Source of the DNA: Molanna angustata
Lineage: Eukaryota > Arthropoda > Insecta > Trichoptera > Molannidae
Direction of reading: 5' to 3'
DNA length: 64,000 nucleotides
Assembly: GCA_963576475.1 (NCBI GenBank)
Contig: OY754969.1
Span: 25,378,318 to 25,442,317 of the forward strand
Shown: in pieces, positions 46,599 to 57,910 of the stretch
Layout: the number at the start of each line of letters is the position of its first letter
Numbering within the stretch: the first letter of the stretch is position 1
Made by a program: the position numbers and the translations under genes
The notes under the pieces: generated by a model
Database searches by the model: none
What the model saw: the letters and a program-made list of their open reading frames with translations, nothing else
Told to the model about the DNA's origin: nothing

Positions 46599-47651
46599 GA
46601 GTGGGTTGTGGCCAACACTAAACTCTCCATACCATAGTAAGCGTTCATTTTTTCTTCTTGAAAGGTTGACAATCTCTAAATACATTTTTATGAAGTACAT
46701 TTCTATTACATTCTTAAACAAATATGAGATTTCCAGAGGGAAAATTTTTCAAAATACACCATACACACAAAAATGTTGTCAAGAAACTCTTAGTATGCAT
46801 TTTCTACATGATAACTGTTCAGAAATTTTAAGTAAAATTGCATTACTAGCAAGTTGAGCATGTATAAGACAGTGTATCAATGTTGATGAGGTGATGTATG
46901 TGTCAATATAGAAGAATACGGTGTTCGGTTCTCACTGCCTACCCCTTGACGAAGATAGAAGTGGAGAGTAAAAAATACACGTATCTATAGAGACACATAC
47001 AATATCAATATGAAGTTGATCACTCAACCCTTACAGAAGCTATTTTACTTCTGTTATATACATTTTTCATACAAATATGAAATTTATTTCACATTGATAT
47101 GGCAAACTCCTCACTAACCCATGGGGATATAGTGGGGAGTTATGATTTCGCAATTTTTAAGGGTATTTTTTTATTGCAGATTATCAACCAGTATAATGCT
47201 GAGATTGTATTCTGAAAGTTTCATCACAATGTAACTGTGTGTGTGTGTGTGCTATGTGATGTGTGCCGTGTGCTATGTGCTATCTACGGCGTGTTCATTT
47301 TACTTTATCAATTATAGACTAAAGTACTCATTCGATTCTTTTCAAATTTTGCAAATATGTATATCTAATACTCAATTAGATCCCATTAGATTTTGAAGGA
47401 TATCTGGTCAAATATTTCAAAGTGACCCCAAGCTCAGGAAACTTAATAATATTTGAAATTTTTATTTTCAAATTGGTAAAAAGGCTCATCACATTCATAC
47501 AATGGCATTGAAGAATCATATTAAGTATTTAAATAAAAAAATAATTAAACAAACTCATTTCATGATAATGCTGAAAAATTTCCATACAAAATTTGAATAC
47601 TTTATGGAGTGACTTATTAGTGAGGAGTTTCGCGTTGGTCACAACCCACTC
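46599..47651 (+). mobile_element. G family element, complete copy
   Basis: The left end reads GAGTGGGTTGTGGCCAACAC and the right end, reversed, GAGTGGGTTGTGACCAACGC; both then have AAACTC. The length is 1053 bp. In order it holds an internal TACTAGCAAGTTGAGC block, a segment resembling an RTE-like 3' end (46858-46960), GAAGATAGAAGTGGAGAG, and the terminal segment also found alone at 25995-26228. No transposase-like frame is present, so it is non-autonomous. No convincing target duplication was found, which leaves the superfamily open. A short (GT)n lies at 47236-47251. Confidence 0.75.
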
Positions 47652-47731
47652 GTTTTTTTTTCACGCTTTTTTGAAAATTTTACTGCCTCGCTAGACATTA
47701 GACGTAGTCTGTTCTGAAGCAGTCATCATCA

Positions 47732-47836
47732 TCATCTGTGGCTCCACAACCCAGGTCGGGTCTTAGCCTCCTGCAGAGCCAGCCTCCATAACTGTCGATC
47801 CTGCGACACATTACGCCAGTTACGGACGCCGATGCT
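47732..47836 (-). pseudogene. RTE-like RT tail, 3' half (split by insertion)
   Basis: The minus strand reads NSIGVRNWRNVSQDRQLWRL, then ALQEAKTRPGLWSHR and TGA at 47732-47734. This is the same terminal helix type as the 29035 copy. The frame is broken at 47837 by an 836-bp insertion with a 9-bp duplication and resumes at 48691. The two halves join in phase if the insertion and one duplication are ignored, so the host copy was intact in this part when hit. A TCATCATCATCA run marks its 3' end. Confidence 0.82.
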
Positions 47837-47845
47837 GTTCGCATC

Positions 47846-48681
47846 GGTGACAGGAAAATTATTTGAAAAACAATTATTCGAATGCTCAATTTTACGAAAA
47901 TCAATTTTACGAATGGCAATTATTCGAATCACATTTTTTCGAAAAACAATTTTCCGAATACACAATTATCAGAATTTACAATTGTTCGAATTTTTATGAC
48001 GTCATGTTGGTAGTATTGTGAAAGAAATAAACCATAGATTTTTATTATAATATACTAGATGTCGTAGTTAGCAAATTTTGTATGAATCGAAAACAAATGA
48101 CTCACTTTTTGCACGGAGTACTACATATACATAGTATATTAGGTATAATAAAATCTATGGAATAAACAACATGGCGACGCACCGCGCTGTCAGGTATCCT
48201 AGGATTTACACCTATTTTTTAAACCTAAACCTACAAAACTTTGGTGAAAATAGGTTGGTTAGGTTTGTTTGTAGTTATAATTGCGACTGGCGTGAGCCAA
48301 TTGCATTATATATTGAAAAAAAGTAACTATAATATTAAAGTAAAATAACTTAATTGGTGTGAATACTAGATAAACACAAACTGGTGTACAAACTAGGCTA
48401 TCCCGCGCTGTCAAATATCAGTTATTAAAAATGTGCAAACATACGTACCTACCTAACAATAATACAACAAGTAATAATAGTCTTCATCGAATATATTTTA
48501 CTGGCAACAAATATGTCAAAGGAGGCAACATAATGACACAAAAATATATTAAATTCGGTTAATTGGTTTTCCAACAAATGTTAGTTCGAATAATTTGCTG
48601 TCGGACAATTGTCATTCTGATTACTGATTTTCGAAAAATTGTTATTCGTACAATTGTGTTTCGAAGAATTTTCATGTAATC
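47846..48681. mobile_element. Non-autonomous element with 9-bp duplication and end arrays
   Basis: GTTCGCATC flanks both sides exactly (47837-47845 and 48682-48690). The ends form an inverted repeat of about 38 bp with roughly 30 matches: GGTGACAGGAAAATTATTTG and, reversed, GATTACATGAAAATTCTTCG. Just inside the left end, CAATTNTNCGAAT-type motifs repeat six or seven times at 15-20-bp spacing (47870-47995); the right end has the same motif several times in complement (48585-48670). It is 836 bp long with no transposase frame. A 9-bp duplication suits Mutator-like or related elements; the assignment is inference. Confidence 0.82.
48032..48160 (+). mobile_element. 129-bp MITE nested in the 9-bp-duplication element
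   Basis: It begins CCATAGATTTTTATTATA and ends TATAATAAAATCTATGG, a 17-bp inverted repeat with one indel. AATAAA lies on both sides (48026-48031 and 48161-48166). The interior CTAGATGTCGTAGTTAGC and TGTATGAATCG are shared with 1418-1476. Confidence 0.68.
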
Positions 48682-48690
48682 GTTCGCATC

Positions 48691-48735
48691 CTTCACGACT
48701 CCGTCCAGCCATCGAAGCTTCGGCTTTTTTTGTTC
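48691..48735 (-). pseudogene. RTE-like RT tail, upstream half of the split copy
   Basis: The minus strand gives KPKLRWLDGVVKDA up to the insertion point, the basic motif that in the 29035 copy reads RPKLRWMDGVQED. It continues in phase at 47836 across the inserted element. Confidence 0.7.
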
Positions 48736-48822
48736 TGAAGCAGTACTAGTTTAAAACTGCTATGGTTACTCTGCGATCATAAGATTTGTTTTTTTTTCTT
48801 CACATATTCCATTCACTTAGGA

Positions 48823-49531
48823 CAGCGATTCTTAACCTCGGGTCGCGACCCAAATTCGGGTCGCGAGAGAATTTGAGATGGGTCGCGGGAAATCCCCAAA
48901 CGACACTAATGAAGAGGTTAAATTTCTTTATCGATACATTTTTAATATCGAATATTTTTAATTTTGATCAATAGGTCGATCGATGTCACTTCACTGGTAG
49001 ATGGTTTTTAGTTCGTTGTACTCACGAAATGGCCGGTATCCGCCCGTCTCGGTTCTCGCCATTCTCAGTCAGTTTGCTAGTATCCGTAGGTTATATTCTC
49101 TTTGTTTTCTAGCGAGTTTGTCTGTGGCTGCACGCTGTTTTACGAGAATCACGCTTAAAATTTGACTGCAATACACTCTTTGTTATTTATGTGAAGCAGG
49201 ATTTTCGTGCCTTGCTGTCATGAAAATAAGTACAGAAATAGATTGGATCCTCAGCATGACATGCGGTGTGCACTTTCTGTAAACTTAACTCCACGTATAC
49301 ATCTTCTTTGCTCAAAAATACAACACCAGGGTAGTCACGAATTATTTATTACAATGCTGCATGGTTTCATTTCAATAAAGAAAAATTCAATAATGTTGTG
49401 TATTTTTATATTTTTAATAACATCCTATAATCCGTTTTATTATCACTGAAAAATAATAAAAAACATTAGGGTCGCGGGCTTCAAATATATTTGTATTTTG
49501 GGTCGCCAGCCAAAAAGGTTAAGAACCGCTG
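48823..49531 (+). mobile_element. hAT element (internally deleted)
   Basis: ACTTAGGA flanks the element exactly on both sides (48815-48822 and 49532-49539), an 8-bp duplication. The ends are CAGCGATTCTTAACCT and, reversed, CAGCGGTTCTTAACCTTTTT, followed by GGGTCGCGACCC-type blocks at both ends. CAG-type ends, an 8-bp duplication and a hAT dimerisation-domain remnant inside (49190-49338) establish the superfamily. At 709 bp most of the transposase gene is gone. The exact duplication suggests a relatively recent insertion. Confidence 0.93.
49190..49338 (+). pseudogene. hAT transposase C-terminal remnant
   Basis: CEAGFSCLAVMK is followed, after a one-base loss near 49224, by NKYRNRLDPQHDMRCALS and PRIHLLCSKIQHQGSH in the next frame. 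This is the C-terminal end of ZBED-type hAT transposases, whose last segment has KYRNRL-x-x-x-x-D-RLALS followed by PRI-x-x-L. It normally helps dimerise the enzyme. The RNase H-like catalytic core and BED zinc finger are absent. The 80-codon frame from 49207 is partly this remnant and partly read-through. Confidence 0.78.
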
Positions 49532-49539
49532 ACTTAGGA

Positions 49540-49959
49540 CATCGACAGCCAGGATGAAAAACTCTAAAACTTCTATGTACATACATATATATCGATGGCT
49601 AATCGGACAAAAATTGAATGCCCGTTATTGTTGTTATTGCTATATTGTATTTGCTTGTACCAGCAATAATGGGCACACAATTAATATAAAATTCATAATT
49701 TTAATAAATTTCATTTTTAAATTTACTATATCTTCAGCTGTATTGCATATGGACATACTATATTTTCACAGATCAAAGATGTCTGGTGAGCCTTCTATAT
49801 ACCTACATTGTATAAACAAATTCAACACATATCTCGATTAATTGCACAGAGCAAACAAAATAAAATCTTTGTTTAAATTATTTACCAACTTTTCATAAGA
49901 TCGCTTGTCTATAGATAATCGTTTGACTTTCTTATATTTTATTTTATTTAATTTTATGT
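49540..49959. other. AT-rich spacer, no gene seen
   Basis: Short random frames only. Confidence 0.4.
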
Positions 49960-50140
49960 AGCTTGTCGGGCAACTAACAGGTGCTATGTTAAATAATTAT
50001 TTAACACACATCCAATAACAAGTTGCCACATTCTGGAGACTTAAGATATTTATCGTCTCACACCTCCAGACTGAAAACACAATTTTAAAAACTGTGTCTC
50101 CACCGGTAATCGAACCCGGGACCTTTGGATCTCTATATAT
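49960..50140 (-). mobile_element. SINE2 copy, head truncated
   Basis: The complement of GTAGCTTGTCGGGCAACTAA, CAAGTTGCCACATTCTGGAG, TGTCTCCACCGGTAATCGAA and CCCGGGACCTTTGGATC follows the order of SINE2 at 54307. The A box side is lost just past the anticodon region. Confidence 0.82.
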
Positions 50141-50544
50141 CTGAATTTTGTTTTTCAAGAATCAAAAAAAAACTAACTAACGATAACCGAGTAATTAACT
50201 AACGTTGTTAATTACTCAGTTATTGAACTTGGATCACAGCTTTACTTTGGTTTTGAAGATTGGTTATATAACTTTGGAGTTACCGCCCGAATTATATTAA
50301 AATTCAACCCTTAAAACCTCTGCATATGACAGGTCTCCTTACCTAATCTCTTTCAGAAGATGAAATTAGGGCTCGCTGGTAAATATTAATACAAGACTCA
50401 CTATAAAGGTTACTAAAATGGCCTTCGCGTCAACCTTCCCAAAAAGTTATTCTGAAAGTAAATCTCTTATTAATTAAACAGATGGCTTTGAAATGTCAAA
50501 GAAATAAAGTTTCTAGATATTGATTTTTTATATAATCTTTAGCT
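50141..50544. other. Spacer, no gene seen
   Basis: AT-rich. An inverted GTTAGTTAATTAC-like pair near 50180-50220 was noticed. Confidence 0.35.
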
Positions 50545-50640
50545 ATAGCTATTTTTACTCTCCACACTAAGGAATAGTGGAGAGTCATGATTTCACAATT
50601 TTTAAGCGTATTTTCTTACATCAATTTCTCAACGGGTATT
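50545..50640 (-). mobile_element. G family internal fragment
   Basis: ACTCTCCACACTAAGGAATA, GTGGAGAGTCATGATTTCAC and TTTCTCAACGGGTATTAATG are the complement of the end segment at 58660-58757. Confidence 0.6.
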
Positions 50641-50707
50641 AATGCTGATCGTGGTAATAGGAAAACAAAACAAAAAATTAAAAAATAAACATCTACTTCG
50701 AAGTTTT

Positions 50708-51411
50708 TAACAGATTTTTAATAATCTCAATAGAGACGAAGTTGAAATATTTATTGTAGGAGAACCGGGAAATCTAGGCACCTACAAGGCTTACGACCTG
50801 TCATCGGCTGGTTTACATGATCACTTTATGCGCTTGCGCAACGTTCACCAATTATGCCTTTTTTTTAATGAGATCCCTATCAATTCAATTTTTGAAAGTT
50901 CTATATATTGCAATACTGAAATTCTTTCGCTTTCTTATTATTTTTATTTATTTTTGTTGTAACGCCATCTATTGAGAGAATTGGTTTTTTGTAAATAATG
51001 AGAGCAACAATTCTTATACCTGAGATGACAATGCATTTTTCGCATAGAAGTCACCCCTGAATTGCGCCATACTTATAAGGTCATTTTTGTCTTATTTACC
51101 TACTTGTGAAATTTTTCAAGCGAAAAATTTCAGTATTGTAGAACTTTCAAAAATTGAATTGATAGGGATCTCATTAAAAAAAAGGCATAATTGGTGAACG
51201 TTGCGTAAGCGCATAAAGTGATTACGTAAACCAGCCGATGACAGGTCGTAAACCCTGTTGGTGCCTTGATTTCCTGGTTCTCCTACAATAAATATTTCAA
51301 CTTCGTCTCTATTGAGATAATTAAAAATCTGTTAAAAAATATCTTTGACTCCCGACAGGGAAAAAGAATCCAATGTTTGCGCATATGCAATAATAAAAAT
51401 ATTCGATCTAA
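50708..51411. mobile_element. FB foldback family, copy D (two arms)
   Basis: The left arm has CTCAATAGAGACGAAGTTG, CCTGTCATCGGCTGGTTTAC, TGCGCTTGCGCAACGTTCAC and AGTCACCCCTGAATTGCGCC. The right arm repeats these in complement from about 51115 to 51350 and goes on to GACTCCCGACAGGG and TTCGATCTA. TTCGAAGTTTT lies on both sides (50697-50707 and 51412-51422), a possible 9-11-bp target duplication. The outer left end is shorter than the right. Confidence 0.82.
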
Positions 51412-51422
51412 TTCGAAGTTTT

Positions 51423-53139
51423 ACAAAGTTTTATTACACTAGTTAAATTAATGCTCGTAAACGCTGTTATTAATAATTTAATAATATTTTAACACAACGA
51501 GAGATTTCGAAACGATTTTAAGGAATATAAAAAAACAAAAAAAAAAACATATAATTTGAAACAGGCCGGTAAAACAGAAAAAGATCGAATATTTACACTT
51601 AAATCTTTTATGAAGTTTTCGACCCAAAAACTTTGATTGTTAAAGAATCATTAGCATAATCGAGTGCGGGAAAATTGAATAAATTTGACTAAATTTACTT
51701 CAGTAAAAATCTTTGCTAGTTGTATACGAACCCTCACGAATTTTTGGAGGGTAATTATTTATCGAATAAAAAACTCTTTTGAAAACTTGTAGAAAGTAAC
51801 CTAACGTGCAGGTATTCAATTTTTAAGTACCTACCTACATAGGAACGTGTCGTAGCATATTGTCAATTCTTTTGATTTTTGTGCTTGCGTCCCAAGTTTA
51901 TATTCAAACATTGGATAAATTAAACTAAAATAATTTTTCTGGCAATTCTTCGTTTCTCTTAGCTTGAGCTAAGCTTAAAGTGGTAAATTGGAAGAACTAC
52001 TTGCAAGAAAGTGTTTATTTTACAACAATTCACCCCAAAATGCCAATATTTTTCGTTGATATTATATAGTTAACTGTTCCATCAATACTTAAACAAATAT
52101 TAAGTTCTTCCAAAAATGGTTGGTTTCAACATCAAACATTTTGAGTTAGTAAGAAGACGCGTGATTTTTATTGCAATAAAAGTTCATGACTAAAAATAGG
52201 TAACTGTAGAAAATTGACACGAACAGTTTGAAAAAGATAAATAATATATTGTGCTTGTTTCATGTTTTGAGACGTATAAATTCCACAGGCTGCTATATTA
52301 TGTTTCATAACATTGTTAGCATGTTCGTGAATTTATAACATGTTTAAGTAGAATCATACTTCTTAAGCTTCATTGTTTGTGTTTGCCCTTTCTATGACAC
52401 CGCATAGTTTGTAGCAGTGAGCGAAAATACAAGTATAAAGTTGTATTAAATCTAGCAGAGTGTGTTTAATACAGTTTTGTTAGAACTGCACATTGCAGCA
52501 CATGTTGTTGCTGTTTGTTGTATAGTTTATAATATAAAGGGAACCATATGTGTTGCCACATTGAACGTGAAATGAATTAAGTTAGCGTTGGTTTACACCA
52601 CACCAAAGTAAAATAATACCTACCTACATTGCATTACTCAAATAAATACCCTAACACAAAGAACCCACTGAAATTGTATATTATTTGCAAACAAAACAAA
52701 TACTTCCCTACATGTTTAACTAATCCAAAAAAAATATTTTATAATGTGTATGTACCTACCAAAAGTGGAAATCTATAGATTTGCGTGCATGTCTATAGAT
52801 TTTCGACGTGCCTCTGTTATGCGTGACTCTGGTGGAGTATGTAAAGTGAAGAGAAATCAATTAATCCAAATTATGGCAGACAAACATCGCCTTTTCTACA
52901 TTCATGCATCTTCTAACAATGTTCTTAGGTATATTATTGTCTTGAAACATCCCCAATTTTAACAACATATTTATAACATTCATGTTTTTTCTCCACAAAT
53001 AAACAGGATAGGTATAGGACATTTAAAACAGAGATTACAATGGACCATGGAAGGTTATTACAGAGAATATCTTTATATTTGCGTATAAATACATAAACAT
53101 TGGATTTTTAACAATAATATTTTACGACAGTTCTTCAAC
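51423..53139. other. AT-rich spacer, no gene seen
   Basis: No repeats or frames recognised. The 72-codon frame at 52744-52962 has no motif I know. Confidence 0.45.
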
Positions 53140-53240
53140 ATTTCAATAAAAGCGAAGTTCGAATATTATAGGAGAACCAGGAACTCAAGTCACCTGATGA
53201 CAGCTAGTAAGTCAACTTCGTCTTTAATGAGATTTAATTT
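53140..53240. repeat. FB foldback family, copy E (degenerate)
   Basis: AGCGAAGTTCGAATATTATA, GGAGAACCAGGAACTCAAG and, in the opposite sense, CAACTTCGTCTTTAATGAG are the outer arms only. The centre is deleted, as in copy B. Confidence 0.5.
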
Positions 53241-53454
53241 TTTTTTCGTAAAATTTAATTACAGATATTAAAATAATTGATATCGACAGTAGTCAGGACA
53301 CAGTAAGTACATTTTTCTACTTCCATTCCATCGACACTCTTACCTTTTGTTGTCAGTTAGATAATATTCTTTCTCTCCCATATGCTAGGAATATTTCCTG
53401 TGTATACAATAATATTCAATTTGTCATAATTTTCCTTAATGAATGATAATAAAA

Positions 53455-54108
<654 letters not shown>

Positions 54109-54138
54109 ACATATTTCACCCGTGAAAACATCAAATAT

Positions 54139-54540
<402 letters not shown>

Positions 54541-54589
54541 TTCATTCGTTTGATTCAAGCATTTAAAATAGTAAAGCAATAAAAAAAAA

Positions 54590-54750
54590 TTTTTTTATTG
54601 ACTTATTACAAACCACTTTTGTTTTAGCAAAGAGTGAAATTTTGATACCTACAGCTGGTTTCGAAGCGACCGCTTCTTCGTCGGGACGAATGACAGACGA
54701 AAAATAAAGACGACATGTGCTTACATTTGGTCTTATGCACTAAGTTTATT
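54590..54750 (+). repeat. Diverged repeat shared with 40135
   Basis: CTTATTACAAACCACTTTTG, CAGCTGGTTTCGAAGCGACC and CTTCTTCGTCGGGACGAATG. The second half can fold back on itself. The family is not recognised. Confidence 0.35.
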
Positions 54751-55847
54751 TAACTTTAAAAAGGAAATAATTACCTATGATACTGATACTAGTTATAATA
54801 AAGACCCAAAGACGTATACGTGGAGTTAACAAAATGAATTCGTTGGGTACTATTTTTAGGTATTCACTTGGAATAGATTTTTTTTGATAAATTTGAAACA
54901 TTTATATTAATCAAACAATTCAGTGAGTTGCTTAAAATATTTAAAAGGGTAGGAAAACGGGACAGTAAAATAAACTATGAATAATGAAGATTAATCCCGT
55001 AAATTCACTTTAACTTATGGCCAGAACAGAGAGTAAGTACACACACCATGGAACATGGATGGTACACACAGACCCAAAACTTTTCTTTGTATGTTTGCCT
55101 TTACTTTGCAGAGTATCCTACGACTGATGGAACTAACAGAATCGGAATAGGACATTTTGAATTACAAGTACAGACACTGGCGTGCTTTATTTGAATTTAT
55201 TGACGTAACACAAATTGACATACCTATTTTAGATTTCAAAAAATAGACATCTCATCACGTTTTTTCAGCCGATGTGCCATCGGAAATTGATTAGGCACTG
55301 AATTTCCTATTATCTAGTGATATTTGGTGCTCAAAATTTGAATTCTAATGTTATTTTCAACACTACCAGATCCATGTGCAGAATATTTAAACAACTACAA
55401 CTCTTGTGCAGAACGCAGAATGAATTGAAAAAAGTGACCACAAATAGAAATGGTCAACATTTCCAGAACTGTTTCCTATATTAGAATCATTTTAACTTTG
55501 ATTTTTTATCGATTTCATTGGTTAAACCGATACAATAGATCAAGAAAATATTAGACAATTAGTTGAAACTTCCTAAGCATACTTGGGTATACTGGTTTAA
55601 ATGAAAACACTAATTTGTTTAAGTTATATAATATTTGAATATTGGTACACAACTTTTTTTGAAGAGTTCTGTCAATTCGATTAATATTGTCAGAAAGAAC
55701 TGATGATACTTGGGTATATTTCAAGGCTGTTTCTAGAACTGATACTTGGGTATGTTTCAAGGCTATAGCCGTGAAACATTTTTTCATTAAATATACATTG
55801 AATCCTCCAAACGAGTACTTACTTTACTTTTCGTATAGTGTAACAGA
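54751..55847. other. Spacer, no gene seen
   Basis: AT-rich. An approximately 54-bp imperfect duplication (TACTTGGGTATATTTCAAGG near 55708 and TACTTGGGTATGTTTCAAGG near 55742) lies just beyond the LINE 3' end. Confidence 0.45.
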
Positions 55848-56149
55848 TTACAGTCTTGGTTCCAGCGCTGAGAGCCAGTCCACCGCCTCTGGTTTCGCCT
55901 CATGTATATCTTGGAGGCTTCCATTAAATTTCTTTAGCTGGCACTCTTGGACAACGTGTTTCATAGACTGCTCAGCTCCACACTCACAGTCAGGATAGGA
56001 TTATCTCTTTTTCCCCACCTCCAGAGTAAATAATTACAGCAGCCCTGTACTGTCCTCACTCTGTTTTGCTGTACCCAAACTTTCCGTGGCAGGTCGAAAC
56101 CAGGTACTCGAGTTGCAGGGTCTACTATTAAATGTTTGTTTGCAGTATT
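55848..56149 (-). pseudogene. LINE RT extreme C-terminus, broken
   Basis: Directly continues the frame ending at 56150. After the TGA it reads KHLIVDPATRVPGFDL, a typical continuation, and then, following a one-base shift near 56005, YPDCECGAEQSMKHVVQECQ before ending LEPRL and TAA at 55848-55850. CxC...H...C is the zinc-knuckle-like motif at the end of many Jockey-superfamily reverse transcriptases. One stop and one frameshift make this copy inactive. The 103-codon plus-strand frame overlapping it is a shadow. Confidence 0.83.
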
Positions 56150-57679
56150 TCATATAGCCCATCTTTCTCTCCAGATACCTTCTAAATTAAAACCATCTTC
56201 CTCCACTGACCATATGGGTTTTCGGGATTTTAATCTTTTCTCGGGTGGGTGAAAAATATCATTAAATTCTGGCATTTGGGATTTTTTCCTTATGTTTTTT
56301 ATTTCTCTGACTGTGGAGTGGGCTCTACGGAGATCTGGTGGAGCAATATTAGACAGAACCGGTAACCATTGAGTTGGGGTCGATTTTATGGTACCCGTTA
56401 TAGTCCTCATTGTCTTGTTAAGCCAGACATCAATCTTACCACAGTGAGCACTCCTTCCCCATATCGGGGAACAGTATTCTGCAGAGCTATATACTAACGC
56501 CATTGCTGACGTGCGCAATGTTGTCGCTCTGCTACCCCACGAAGTTCCTGCCAGTTTGCTTATAATATTATTTCTAGCTTTAATCTTATTTTTAACACCC
56601 TCAGTATGAGCTCTGTATGTCAGGGATCTATCCATTTTCACACCCAGGTATTTTGGATTTTTCTCATTTGGGATCAGCTCACCACACATCTGCAAGTTTA
56701 ATTCTCTTTCTGATTCTTTGTTATTCAGATGTAAAGCTAATGCGACTGTTTTCTTCGGGTTCGGGTGCAAATGCCAATTCTCTAGGTATTTTTGGAATTT
56801 GTCTAAATCAAAGGTTCCAAGGTTTTCCTCAAAGGTTTTCGCCTGAGCCACCAGCGCCACGTCGTCTGCGTATATGAATTTTCTGGACACTGTATTTGGG
56901 ATGTCTGCCGTGTAGAGATTGAAAAGGAGTGGAGACAGCACTGATCCCTGTGGTAGTCCATTTTGTAATATTTTTGTGCCACTCGTTTTACCTTCTAAGT
57001 ATACTTTTATTCTTCTATTAGTCATGATGCTTTCCAGCAGTGCAACAGATTTTCTACATTTTATGGTCCTCGCAAACTTGAGGATTAAACCTCTTCTCCA
57101 GACAGTATCATAAGCTGCTGTTAGGTCCAAGAGTACTAAGCCTGACTTCTTCGCTCTTTGAAAGCCATTTTCCACATGTGTTGTTAGTGCGATGACTTGT
57201 TCACAGGTACTGCGGCCCTCGCGGAAACCCGCCTGTTCTACTGGGAGGTATTTTTCAATTTCCGGAGTATATCTTTCCGACAGTACCCTCTCAAAGAGCT
57301 TGTACACCACCGATAGCAGGGAAATTGGTCTGTAGTTTTTGGGATCTTCAGCTGGTTTACCTGGTTTTAGGATGGCGATAACCTTAACATCCTTCCATGT
57401 TTTGGGTAATTGTCCTGAATCTATAACCAGTGAAAAATATTTTGCAATCCACGCTACAGCCCTATCACCCAAGTTAATTAGAAATTCGGCGAGAATGTTA
57501 TCATCTCCTACCGCTTTGCCTTTTTTCATGTGTTTTATGGCAAATTTTAGTTCGTCTATATTTACTTCGTCTGCCATTGAGGAATGCGGGGAGCAGTTTT
57601 GCAGCTCATATCTAATCTGTTCGCGCACAGAGCGTTTTTGATGTGCACTAGGCTTAATGTTACTTGTTTTAGATAACAA
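56150..57679 (-). CDS. Non-LTR retrotransposon reverse transcriptase (partial)
   Basis: A 509-codon open frame, the only long one in the window. Reverse transcriptase motifs are in order: NYRPISLLS (residues 115-123), GFREGRST (151-158), motif A LLDLTAAYD (183-191), GLPQGSVLSPLLF (241-253), the catalytic YADD (270-273), NPKYLGVKMD (341-350) and EYCSPIWGRS (401-410). This is the palm, fingers and thumb of a Jockey-superfamily LINE; the exact clade (Jockey, CR1, I-like) is not decided here. The N-terminal apurinic-type endonuclease is missing and the sequence stops near 57688, so the first ATG is not the natural start. The family enzyme copies element RNA at a nicked target. The end is a TGA where the frame should continue, so the protein is truncated and the copy is probably dead. 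Confidence 0.9.
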   Translation of the reverse strand: MLSKTSNIKPSAHQKRSVREQIRYELQNCSPHSSMADEVNIDELKFAIKHMKKGKAVGDDNILAEFLINLGDRAVAWIAKYFSLVIDSGQLPKTWKDVKVIAILKPGKPAEDPKNYRPISLLSVVYKLFERVLSERYTPEIEKYLPVEQAGFREGRSTCEQVIALTTHVENGFQRAKKSGLVLLDLTAAYDTVWRRGLILKFARTIKCRKSVALLESIMTNRRIKVYLEGKTSGTKILQNGLPQGSVLSPLLFNLYTADIPNTVSRKFIYADDVALVAQAKTFEENLGTFDLDKFQKYLENWHLHPNPKKTVALALHLNNKESERELNLQMCGELIPNEKNPKYLGVKMDRSLTYRAHTEGVKNKIKARNNIISKLAGTSWGSRATTLRTSAMALVYSSAEYCSPIWGRSAHCGKIDVWLNKTMRTITGTIKSTPTQWLPVLSNIAPPDLRRAHSTVREIKNIRKKSQMPEFNDIFHPPEKRLKSRKPIWSVEEDGFNLEGIWRERWAI

Positions 57680-57742
57680 GTGATCTCATAGTGCAAAATA
57701 ACAAACCACAAGTGATCTCATAGTGCAAAATAACAAAGAAAA
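57664..57742. repeat. Direct duplication at the LINE 5' junction
   Basis: ACAAGTGATCTCATAGTGCA then AAATAACAAA occurs twice, about 39 bp apart (57674 and 57709). It sits where the LINE copy loses its 5' part, so it may be a by-product of insertion. Confidence 0.75.
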
Positions 57743-57910
57743 ATCATCAACATGGGCACACATAGCGCATCAAACTCGTGACAAATATTTCTGGATATAA
57801 TTCCTAAATCTTAAGAATGATTAAAAATATAACAAAATACGCATGACCGATTAAACCTAGCGCAAACATACGGCGATAAAGAAATAAAAATAAATGAAAA
57901 CATGTAAAAA

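Noticed and set aside
55687..55998. 103-codon plus-strand frame
   Set aside because: Shadow of the LINE C-terminal coding sequence on the minus strand.
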